This document shows, piece by piece, positions 8,584-15,821 of a DNA stretch of 64,000 nt. The notes beneath the pieces were generated by a model, which had not been told where the DNA came from, made no database searches, and saw only the letters and a list, made by a program, of their open reading frames with translations. The translations under genes were made by a program, and so were the position numbers. Source of the stretch: CAXBCP01 sp963974055. GTDB lineage: Bacteria; Pseudomonadota; Alphaproteobacteria; MPNO01; UBA830. How positions within the stretch are numbered: the stretch's first letter is position 1; every line of letters starts with the position of its first letter. The stretch covers positions 34,743 through 98,742 of the forward strand of contig CAXBCP010000018.1 in the NCBI GenBank assembly GCA_963974055.1, read 5' to 3'.

Positions 8584-10351
8584 CCGGTTTGGCGGGTGAA
8601 ATCATGTCCTGCTGGCATGCCTTGATCTGAAGCGCGAGATATTTCGAGAATATCCGGCATTGTGCGAAACTGCCGGCGGTAAACCATAGTCCGGGCTGGC
8701 CGGTCCTTACCCACATATTGCGCAGTTCCTGTCCGTCGCCGAATCCCCATATCGGGCCGACTCGCTCTGCCACGTCGTCGCCCAGGAGACCGCGCACAAG
8801 GGCCTCCGGCCCTTTGAACCCGGTGGCCAGGATAACGGTGTCCGCCGCGATGAAATCGCCGTTACGCAACGTGACGCCGCCGGATGTGAAGGTTTCGATA
8901 TCGTCGTACTGGACGAGTCCCACCTTGCCTTCGACGATCAGGTCCGAGCACCCGACATTGAAATAGTATCCGCCGCCCCGCCGCATAAATTTGAACTGCC
9001 ACCCGTCGGTATCGTCGTGGTCGATCCTGAACCCGGCGTTTTCGAGAGATTCCAGCAATTCCCTGTCGAGCAGGGTGGATTGTTCCGCCATTTTCCGGTG
9101 GGCGGAGCGAAGTGGCACGAACGGCGTCGCCGTCGCGATCAGGTCGGTCGTGGCCAGCGGCAGGCCTTCGTCATACAAGGTGTAGGGAAGCTGTGCGCTG
9201 GGCTCGACATTGATGACGCTGGTTGCGCCACGCTGGATGAGCGAAACCGTCGCACCGTTCGACTGCAGGTCCTGGGCCATATCATGGGCGCTGGTGCCGG
9301 TGCCGAGAATCAGGACGTGCTTGCCTTCGCGTCCCCCGGCGCCGTCATAGGCGCTGGAATGGATTACCTCTCCGTCGAACCGGTCCAGTGTCGGGATTTC
9401 TGGCAGGTTCGGAATGCCGCTGACGCTTGTCGCCATGACAATGTGACGGGGGTGCAGCGAGCGCGTGCCCCCCGGCTGCTTGAGGTCGACCGTCCATCGC
9501 CCGGTATCGCCGTCATAGGTCCCGCCGGCGAATTCGGTCTTTGTCCAGAAGTTGATTTCCATCGCTTCGGCGTAATATTCGAACCAGCCGGCGAGTTTGT
9601 CCTTGGGAATGTATGTCGGCCAGTTCGGCGGAAACGGCATATAGGGCAGGTGGTTCACCTGTACCTGATTGTGCAGGACCAGAGCGTGGTAGCGCTTGCG
9701 CCAGTTGTCGCCGATGCGGTCTTCCCCGTCGACGACAAGCGTGTCGACGCCGAGCTGGGTCAGGCGCGCGGCGATCGACAACCCGGCCTGGCCGCCGCCG
9801 ACGACGAGAACTTCCGGGTCGCGGTCTTCATAGGCAACGGCAATATTCCGCCGGTCGAGCCAGTTAGGTCCGCTGAAGTCGCGGGAATAGGCGTGGCCGG
9901 TCGGTCTCGCCGCGCCGATGCTTTCCTCGAAGCCGGTCATTTCGGCGAGCGCGGTCATGATTGTCCATGCCCTGATTGGGCTGGAATCCGTGGGATCGGC
10001 AAGAAACCGCACGACCCCCTCGCAGGGGCCGATTTTCGTGGCGAAGGTGAAAACCGCTTCGAGGACGTCTTCCCGGCCGCCGCGCATGGTCATCCGGGGC
10101 GGTGCCGCGCCGTCGCCGAGGCGGAACGAGCCCGGCGCCATGCTGGTATTACGGGCGCAGAGCGCCGCCGCGATCTCATCCGCGCCGCTGACGGTTTCGA
10201 TATTCCAGGTGAAGGCCAGCAGATCGCGCCAGTGACTGTCAGGCTCGAAAAGTGCCGCAACGGCGTTTTGATCGCTGGCGGACAAGGCGGTTTCGAAATC
10301 GCGGAGCCAGGCTTCAACCCGGTTTGCGAGCGTGTTTTTCTCGGTATCCAT
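8576..10351 (-). CDS. flavin-containing monooxygenase with N-terminal SnoaL-like domain
   Basis: A 591-residue protein. Residues 10-150 resemble a SnoaL/NTF2-like cone domain (VAALFEPDSHWRDLLAFTW). Residues 180-570 are a group B flavin monooxygenase with an FAD site VVGGGQAGLSIAARL (near 183), an NADPH site LILGTGTSAHDMAQDL (near 345) and the late ATG motif VILATGFKG. Such enzymes oxygenate soft nucleophiles (N, S) or act as Baeyer-Villiger or YUCCA-type decarboxylating oxygenases; the substrate cannot be assigned. It is a monocistron, or is co-oriented with the exporter gene upstream (130-base gap). Confidence 0.88.
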   Translation of the reverse strand: MDTEKNTLANRVEAWLRDFETALSASDQNAVAALFEPDSHWRDLLAFTWNIETVSGADEIAAALCARNTSMAPGSFRLGDGAAPPRMTMRGGREDVLEAVFTFATKIGPCEGVVRFLADPTDSSPIRAWTIMTALAEMTGFEESIGAARPTGHAYSRDFSGPNWLDRRNIAVAYEDRDPEVLVVGGGQAGLSIAARLTQLGVDTLVVDGEDRIGDNWRKRYHALVLHNQVQVNHLPYMPFPPNWPTYIPKDKLAGWFEYYAEAMEINFWTKTEFAGGTYDGDTGRWTVDLKQPGGTRSLHPRHIVMATSVSGIPNLPEIPTLDRFDGEVIHSSAYDGAGGREGKHVLILGTGTSAHDMAQDLQSNGATVSLIQRGATSVINVEPSAQLPYTLYDEGLPLATTDLIATATPFVPLRSAHRKMAEQSTLLDRELLESLENAGFRIDHDDTDGWQFKFMRRGGGYYFNVGCSDLIVEGKVGLVQYDDIETFTSGGVTLRNGDFIAADTVILATGFKGPEALVRGLLGDDVAERVGPIWGFGDGQELRNMWVRTGQPGLWFTAGSFAQCRIFSKYLALQIKACQQDMISPAKPAI

Positions 10352-10481
10352 TCCTCACCCGTTCTTCTGCGGTCCCGGTTGATTAACGGCGCGGGACATA
10401 TTGTCGTTTTTCCGATGGTATGCCCAATCGGGCGCGAGGAATAAACCCTAATACGCGTGGAACCGCTCTTTGACCCTGTCC

Positions 10482-11387
10482 TTACACGGTGGGTGGCTGC
10501 CTCCGCAGCAGGTCGCCGGCGGCAAGTATCGCGCCGCTGATGATCAGGCAGGCTGCAATCGCGGTCGCACCCGTCATCATAGCAGGGCCGAACGCGATCA
10601 GCAGGGCGGTCGAGATAAGCGGCGCCGCATAGGCGATGCCGCCAAGGGCGCGGAGATTGCCGCGTTTCACCCCCATATCCCATAGAAAGAACGCCGCGCC
10701 TGCCGGACCTATGCCAAGGGCCGCGATCGCGAGCCACTCGCCGGACGTCGGGGAAACCGTGGTTTCGAAGAGGAAATGCGCCCCCGCTGACAGGATCGCC
10801 GCGACGAGACAGAAAGCCCCGATGGCGTCCGTCGGAACAGCCGCGAGACGGCTGCTGGCGATGCTGAATGTCGCCCAGACGAATGCAGCGCCGAGGGCGG
10901 ACAGGTATCCCGGAAAATGGTCCTGATTGAATTCTACGCTGGTGCCGCCAGTAATGAGCAGGCAGGCGCCGGTAAAGCCGATCAGCGCGCCGGCGATATG
11001 GCGCGGTCTCAGCGACTGACCCGGCAGCAGGGCCGAGAAGAGTACGAGCAATAAAGGCCAGAGATAGTTGATCAGGTTGGCCTGCACCGGCGGCGCCGAT
11101 TTCAGCGCCGTAAAGATCAGAAAATGATATCCGAACAGGCCGCCGACACCGACCGCCCAGACGCGGCGGGTTTGCCGAAACGGGACAATCAACGATTGCC
11201 CCAATGCAATCCATTTCACGACGGTGAGAACAAAGGCGATCAGAAACGTTGTTGCGACGATCTGAAAGGGGGGAATGTTTCCTGTGAGGGTGGTCAGCAG
11301 CGCCAGCGATCCCCATAGAAAAACGGCGCCTGCGCCCATCAGGGTCGCACGGCGCCGTTGATCGTTCCGGTCGTCCGTATCCGTCAT
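10482..11387 (-). CDS. EamA/DMT-family transporter
   Basis: A 301-residue inner-membrane protein with about ten predicted hydrophobic segments and two EamA repeats. The first repeat shows GAVFLWGSLALLTTLTG and NLINYLWPLLLVLFSALLPG; the second is less marked. This is the subgroup often annotated as aromatic amino acid exporter (YddG-like), judged from the INYLWPLL motif. It lies 130 bases upstream of the monooxygenase gene on the same strand. Substrate is inference only. Confidence 0.88.
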   Translation of the reverse strand: MTDTDDRNDQRRRATLMGAGAVFLWGSLALLTTLTGNIPPFQIVATTFLIAFVLTVVKWIALGQSLIVPFRQTRRVWAVGVGGLFGYHFLIFTALKSAPPVQANLINYLWPLLLVLFSALLPGQSLRPRHIAGALIGFTGACLLITGGTSVEFNQDHFPGYLSALGAAFVWATFSIASSRLAAVPTDAIGAFCLVAAILSAGAHFLFETTVSPTSGEWLAIAALGIGPAGAAFFLWDMGVKRGNLRALGGIAYAAPLISTALLIAFGPAMMTGATAIAACLIISGAILAAGDLLRRQPPTV

Positions 11388-11426
11388 GCGGCGATTCTAA
11401 CCGCCTGGCGGATTCGGTGCACGGGA

Positions 11427-12149
11427 TCAGTACATATGCTGTCCGCCGTTGATCGACAGCGTCGAGCCCGTCACGAAGTCCGCTTCGTCCGCGATCAGGA
11501 ACAGTACGCCCCGGGCGATATCTTTGCCGCGTCCGAGGCGGCCCATCGGAATCTGCTGGATGATTTTCTCCAGAATTTCCGGCGGGACGGCGCGCACCAT
11601 GTCGGTATCGACATACCCGGGCGCAATGGCGTTTACCGTTATGCCCTGTGCCGCGCCTTCCTGGGCAAGCGCCTTGGTAAAGCCGTGAATGCCGGACTTC
11701 GCAGCCGCATAATTGACCTGTCCGTACTGACCTGCCTGGCCGTTAATCGATCCGATATTGACGATGCGGCCGAACTTTCGTTCCCGCATGCCTTCGATGA
11801 CGGAACGGCACATATTGAAGCATGACCCGAGATTGGTATCGATCACCGCCTGCCAGCTTTCCTGCTTCATCCGGTGCAACGTGCCATCCCGGGTGATGCC
11901 CGCATTGTTGACGAGAATCTCGACGGGCCCGAGGTCGGCCTCGATCTGGGCAATGCCTTTCTGGCAGGCCTCGAAGTCGGACACGTCGATCTTGTATACG
12001 GGAATGCCCGTCTCTGCGTTGAATTTCTGCGCGGCTTCGTCATTGCCGCCATAAACGGCGGCGACATTGTAGCCCTTCTCTTTCAACATCTCCGACACCA
12101 TTCCGCCAATACCACGGGTTCCGCCGGTAACGACTGCAACTCTCGACAT
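11427..12149 (-). CDS. phaB: acetoacetyl-CoA reductase
   Basis: NADPH-dependent reduction of acetoacetyl-CoA to (R)-3-hydroxybutyryl-CoA, the PHA monomer. A 240-residue classical SDR with cofactor motif VVTGGTRGIGG at the N terminus, NNAGIT, and catalytic YAAAKSGIHGFTKALAQEG, plus the PhaB-typical SINGQAGQYGQVNYAAAK. I chose ATG 12149, preceded by GGGAGA; upstream in-frame codons to 12185 look non-conserved. It follows phaA on the same strand after about 110 bases. Confidence 0.95.
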   Translation of the reverse strand: MSRVAVVTGGTRGIGGMVSEMLKEKGYNVAAVYGGNDEAAQKFNAETGIPVYKIDVSDFEACQKGIAQIEADLGPVEILVNNAGITRDGTLHRMKQESWQAVIDTNLGSCFNMCRSVIEGMRERKFGRIVNIGSINGQAGQYGQVNYAAAKSGIHGFTKALAQEGAAQGITVNAIAPGYVDTDMVRAVPPEILEKIIQQIPMGRLGRGKDIARGVLFLIADEADFVTGSTLSINGGQHMY

Positions 12150-12260
12150 ATTCGATCTCCCTGTTTTCTCGGTATATCCGGCCATCCTGGCCGTTATTTT
12201 GAGAATTCTATGTTCCCGTGGGACCGGCGTTCCTGCCAGCCAGGTGATTTACCGTATCAG

Positions 12261-13436
12261 TCAGTCGCGCTCGATGCACATGGCGATACCCATGCCGCCG
12301 CCAATGCAGAGCGTGGCGAGGCCCTTCTTGGCATCGCGCTTCTGCATTTCATAAAGCAGGGTGACAAGGACGCGGGCCCCCGAGGCGCCGATCGGGTGGC
12401 CGATGGCAATCGCACCGCCGTTGACGTTGACCTTGTTCGTATCCCAGGCAAGATCCTTGTTTACGGCGCAGGCCTGTGCGGCGAATGCTTCATTGGCTTC
12501 GATCAGGTCGAGGTCGTCCGCAGACCACCCGGCTTTTTCCAGTGCCTTGCGGCTCGCCGGGATCGGGCCTGAGCCCATGATCGCCGGGTCGACGCCGACC
12601 TGCGCCCAGGAGACGATGCGGCCCATCGGCGTGATCTTGCGGCTTGCCGCTTCGTCGGCCGACATAAGAACGAGCGCCGCCGCTCCGTCGTTGATTCCCG
12701 AAGCGTTCCCCGCGGTGACGGAGCCTTCCTTCGAAAAGGCGGGGCGGAGTTTCGTCAGCGTTTCAAGCGTCGTGCCGTGTTTCGGATATTCGTCCTCCGA
12801 GACCGTCACATCGCCCTTTCGGGTGGTGTAGGTCACCGGCGCGATTTCGTCCTTGAACTTCCCCGCTTTTTGCGCGGTTTCGGCTTTCTGCTGCGAGGCG
12901 AGCGCGAAATTGTCCTGCTCTTCGCGGGTGATCTGCCATTTTTCGGCGACGTTTTCGGCGGTGTTGCCCATGTGATAGCCGTTAAACGCGTCCCACAGGC
13001 CGTCCTTGATCATGGTGTCGATAAATTCGGTGTTGCCCATTTTGGTGCCGTTGCGCAGGTTCGATGCGTGCGGCGCCATGCTCATCGATTCCTGGCCGCC
13101 GGCAACGACGATGCCGGAATCGCCGTTCAGGATAGCCTGAAGGCCCATCGCGACGGATTTAAGCCCGGATCCGCAGAGTTGGTTGACGCCGTAGGCGGGG
13201 ACTTCGACCGGCAGTCCCGCGGCAATCGATGCCTGTCGCGCGGGATTCTGGCCCTGGGCCGCCGTCAGAATCTGTCCCATGATGACTTCGGAAACGTCGC
13301 CCGGTGCGACGCCGGCACGTTCGAGCGCCGTCTCGATCGCGACCTTGCCGAGATCCGAGGCGGAAAGCGTGGCAAGCGATCCGTTAAACGACCCCACAGG
13401 GGTGCGGGCGGCGCTGGCGATAACAACTTCTGTCAT
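12261..13436 (-). CDS. phaA: acetyl-CoA acetyltransferase (beta-ketothiolase)
   Basis: Condenses two acetyl-CoA to acetoacetyl-CoA, the first step of PHA synthesis, and runs in reverse for degradation. The 391-residue thiolase has the acyl-enzyme Cys88 in NQLCGSGLKS, the active-site histidine in NGGAIAIGHPIGASG and the second cysteine in LCIGGGMGIA. Length and motifs are standard. Start ATG 13436 is preceded by GGAGGAATT. The upstream 180 bases hold an inverted repeat with a TGC-rich centre that may be a PhaR operator. Confidence 0.96.
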   Translation of the reverse strand: MTEVVIASAARTPVGSFNGSLATLSASDLGKVAIETALERAGVAPGDVSEVIMGQILTAAQGQNPARQASIAAGLPVEVPAYGVNQLCGSGLKSVAMGLQAILNGDSGIVVAGGQESMSMAPHASNLRNGTKMGNTEFIDTMIKDGLWDAFNGYHMGNTAENVAEKWQITREEQDNFALASQQKAETAQKAGKFKDEIAPVTYTTRKGDVTVSEDEYPKHGTTLETLTKLRPAFSKEGSVTAGNASGINDGAAALVLMSADEAASRKITPMGRIVSWAQVGVDPAIMGSGPIPASRKALEKAGWSADDLDLIEANEAFAAQACAVNKDLAWDTNKVNVNGGAIAIGHPIGASGARVLVTLLYEMQKRDAKKGLATLCIGGGMGIAMCIERD

Positions 13437-13536
13437 AGGAAATTCCTCCAGTTTGTCTATTGGTTAGGTCAATCGCGGCGGGCCAATACCCGGAAATTAA
13501 CCTTTGACCGCAATATAGAGCGTTCGAACGGGCCCT

Positions 13537-13571
13537 TCAACTAAAATGCTGCACTGCACCATTTTAGTTGA
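13537..13571. promoter_or_regulatory. inverted repeat with TGC-rich centre upstream of phaA
   Basis: TCAACTAAAATG (13537-13548) and CATTTTAGTTGA (13560-13571) are perfect 12-base inverted copies flanking CTGCACTGCAC. The centre contains GCACTGCA, also found upstream of phaR (15110-15117). PhaR regulators are known to bind TGC-rich sites near pha genes, so this is a candidate PhaR operator about 100 bases upstream of phaA. It also lies downstream of phaC, but no T-run follows in the phaC direction, so a simple terminator is less likely. Confidence 0.5.
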
Positions 13572-13618
13572 TAGTGCGCTGTAAATAAAAAATAATATTA
13601 ACTATGCGCCGCATATTC

Positions 13619-14845
13619 TCAGTGTTTGTGCAGCCAGGCCGTCAATGGGGACCAGAGCTGGGCCTTTGCTTTGCCGCCCACCATCATACCGATATGTCCG
13701 GCCTGGGGTGAAAGCGATTCCGCACCGGGTATCGCTTCGATCAACGCTTGTGCGGATGCCGGCGGGACGAGCCTGTCCTGCGCCGGCAGGACACCGAGCG
13801 TCGGGCAGGATATGCGCGCAGGATCGACGGCTTTTCCTGCGACCGCCCATTCATGCTGCGCCGGGGTGTTCTCGAGAAACCACTCGAAGAGACAAACCCG
13901 TGCCACTTCGGCAGCAAGCGGTACACCGTCGTTCAGCCAGTCCTCGAGGGCGATAAAGGTTTCCGCTTCCGGAGCGTTCGGCGGCATATCGGCGAAGGCC
14001 TGAAACTTTTTCCAGCTCTGCAATGGATCGATCGAGAAAAACATGGCTTGCAGAGCGTCGACCGGGAGGTATCCCAGGGCGGAAATCAGCGCTTCGAGAC
14101 CAGGGCGTGCTTCCGCGAGGCCGAGGGGCGGTCCACCGTTATCGGCATGAAAGTCCCACGGTGTCGCAAGCAGGAGCAGGGCGGCGATCGACTCCGGTTC
14201 GAGCATGCTGAGCGCAACCGCCAGGGTTCCGCCCATGCAATAGCCGATAACCGGAACCGGCTTTCCGCCGGCCACATCGACGGCGACGTCCAGCGCGGCG
14301 GCAAGGTCGGCAGCGATATAATCGTCGAGGGATTTCCGCAACTCCAACGGGCCGGGCACCCCCCAGTCCATCAGGAGCGGCCGAAACCCGTTTTCCGCAA
14401 GGTATCTCAGGAAGCTGTGATCGGTCGTCAGGTCCATGATATGGCTGCGGTTGACGAGTGACGGCACCACAAGCACCGGTCGTCCCTCCGACGGCCCTTT
14501 TACGGACGTTGCGCCGTAGTCGAGCAAACGGATGGGGCCGCTTTGCCAGATCGCGGGCGGGGCGGTCAACGTCCGGTGAAACGTATGCGAACGGTATTTT
14601 TTGAGTCCGTCCAGGAATCGGGCATGACGCCGGTTCTGTTCTTCGGTCAACGCGGCCGAAAATGCGTCAGGATCGACGTTTGCCAGATCCTTTTGCAGTG
14701 CGTTTCCCGCTTTTTTCAGGGTTTCGCTCCAGGGCGTCCAACCGTTTTTCAAGAGACTCAAGGCGGCGGACGAGCTCGTCGAAACCATTGCTGCCGCCAT
14801 CAGGTGCAGTGGCAGCGGCCGCGGGCCCGTGCGCTGACTGGTCAT
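13619..14845 (-). CDS. phaC: polyhydroxyalkanoate synthase (short, class III-like PhaC)
   Basis: Polymerises hydroxyacyl-CoA into PHA at granule surfaces. The 408-residue alpha/beta hydrolase has the synthase lipase-like box GYCMGG with nucleophile Cys203, VVPSLVNRSHIMDL and a late PQAGHIGMM histidine. It is much shorter than class I synthases (about 560-600) and closer to class III PhaC, which needs a PhaE partner. ATG 14845 is chosen because GPRPLPLHL near the N terminus looks like a conserved element of this subgroup. This start places 179 bases of overlap, in another frame, with the upstream PhaE-like gene. Confidence 0.88.
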   Translation of the reverse strand: MTSQRTGPRPLPLHLMAAAMVSTSSSAALSLLKNGWTPWSETLKKAGNALQKDLANVDPDAFSAALTEEQNRRHARFLDGLKKYRSHTFHRTLTAPPAIWQSGPIRLLDYGATSVKGPSEGRPVLVVPSLVNRSHIMDLTTDHSFLRYLAENGFRPLLMDWGVPGPLELRKSLDDYIAADLAAALDVAVDVAGGKPVPVIGYCMGGTLAVALSMLEPESIAALLLLATPWDFHADNGGPPLGLAEARPGLEALISALGYLPVDALQAMFFSIDPLQSWKKFQAFADMPPNAPEAETFIALEDWLNDGVPLAAEVARVCLFEWFLENTPAQHEWAVAGKAVDPARISCPTLGVLPAQDRLVPPASAQALIEAIPGAESLSPQAGHIGMMVGGKAKAQLWSPLTAWLHKH

Positions 14846-15047
14846 CGCCCGTCATCGTTCCGGCGGGCACCGGCGGCCATGCCGGCCAGACTGTCGGCCA
14901 TGTTACCGGAGAAGTATTCGGAATGGCCTGAGACAGGCTGGCCATCGCCGCCGAAATCGCGGGATCGTTTGCTGCTTCGGTGAGATGTTGTTGCCATAAA
15001 TCAAGATACCGGCGGGCGAGTTCCTGAGGGTCCAGAGTATCAGCCAT
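14667..15047 (-). CDS. small PhaE-like / synthase-associated protein
   Basis: A 126-residue protein starting at ATG 15047. Residues 8-45 form a helical PhaE/phasin-like stretch (ELARRYLDLWQQHLTEA), followed by a W/P-rich linker, an Ala/Gly-rich low-complexity region and a C-terminal charged coiled coil (LVRRLESLEKRLDALE), ending in a Lys/Arg tail. Class III PhaE subunits end in a similar coiled coil, so it may be a reduced partner of the short PhaC. Its last 179 bases overlap phaC in a different frame. The call rests on pattern and context; it could also be a phasin-like regulator. Confidence 0.65.
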   Translation of the reverse strand: MADTLDPQELARRYLDLWQQHLTEAANDPAISAAMASLSQAIPNTSPVTWPTVWPAWPPVPAGTMTGDDQSAHGPAAAATAPDGGSNGFDELVRRLESLEKRLDALERNPEKSGKRTAKGSGKRRS

Positions 15048-15109
15048 AACGGATTATAGTCCAGGGCGTGAGTTGAGGCCAGATTACGGTCGACGGCCTA
15101 TAATATCTG

Positions 15110-15137
15110 GCACTGCATCCAAGGATTGATGCATTGC
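15110..15137. promoter_or_regulatory. candidate PhaR operator between phaE-like and phaR
   Basis: GCACTGCATC (15110-15119) and GATGCATTGC (15128-15137) form an imperfect inverted repeat (nine of ten pairs) in the 150-base divergent region. The left arm holds GCACTGCA, identical to the core at 13551-13558. A TATAAT-like element at 15100-15105 lies just upstream on the plus strand. Autoregulation of phaR is known in other proteobacteria; here it is inferred. Confidence 0.45.
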
Positions 15138-15197
15138 AGCAAAAGTGCGAGACTCGGGCTATTCGATTTGTAATCGGTTTTTCAGGAGATAAGCGTC

Positions 15198-15821
15198 ATG
15201 GCGCGTAAGACAACCAGACCTGAAAAGGAAGCATCCGGCAGCATCACGATCAAAAAGTATGCAAACCGCCGCCTCTATAACACGGCGGAAAGCAGCTATG
15301 TGACGCTGGATGATCTGGCGACGATGGTGCAGAAGGGCGTTGAGTTTACCGTTCACGATGCAAAAACCGGCGACGATATCACGCGCGCGGTGCTGACCCA
15401 GATAATTGTCGAACAGGAAGCCAAGGGAAACAATCTGTTGCCGACGGGGTTCCTGCGCCAGCTGATCAGCTATTACGGCGACAATCTCCAGGGGCTGGTG
15501 CCGCAATACCTCGACATGACGATGCAGTCTTTTTCGAAAAATCACGAACAGATGCATAGCTATCTCGAAAACACGCTTGGCGGCATCTATCCGTTCTCGT
15601 CCTTCGAAGACATGGGACGAAAGAACATGGCCATCTTCGAAAATGCGATGAGCATGATGACGCCGTTTCAGCCGCCGGGCAGCGAAGAGGAGCCGTCCTC
15701 CGGTGTCGCGGACGAAAAGGCGGAGGCATCCGACCCCGATGCCGCGATCGACATGCTGAAGGCGCAGCTTGAAGCGATGCAGAAACAGCTGAACTCGCTG
15801 TCTTCCAAAAAGGGAAGTTAG
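15198..15821 (+). CDS. phaR: PHA synthesis regulator PhaR
   Basis: A 207-residue DNA-binding repressor that in other bacteria controls phasin and pha genes and senses PHA granules. The N-terminal PHB_acc_N domain is clear: IKKYANRRLYNTAESSYVTL, followed by VHDAKTGDDITRAVLTQIIVEQE and the repeat-like QLISYYGDNLQGLVPQYLD. The C terminus is a Glu/Ala-rich coiled segment ending LKAQLEAMQKQLNSL. A Shine-Dalgarno AGGAG lies nine bases before the ATG. It is divergent from the phaE-like/phaC genes, and its stop overlaps the convergent EAL gene. Confidence 0.95.
   Translation: MARKTTRPEKEASGSITIKKYANRRLYNTAESSYVTLDDLATMVQKGVEFTVHDAKTGDDITRAVLTQIIVEQEAKGNNLLPTGFLRQLISYYGDNLQGLVPQYLDMTMQSFSKNHEQMHSYLENTLGGIYPFSSFEDMGRKNMAIFENAMSMMTPFQPPGSEEEPSSGVADEKAEASDPDAAIDMLKAQLEAMQKQLNSLSSKKGS

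Noticed and set aside
9017..10444. Forward frame of about 475 codons opposite the monooxygenase
   Set aside because: No domain motif, whereas the opposite strand has both FAD and NADPH sites.
13604..13614. Palindrome ATGCGCCGCAT just after phaC as a terminator
   Set aside because: Only a short stem with a one-base centre and no T-run at the right distance, though an AT-rich stretch follows.
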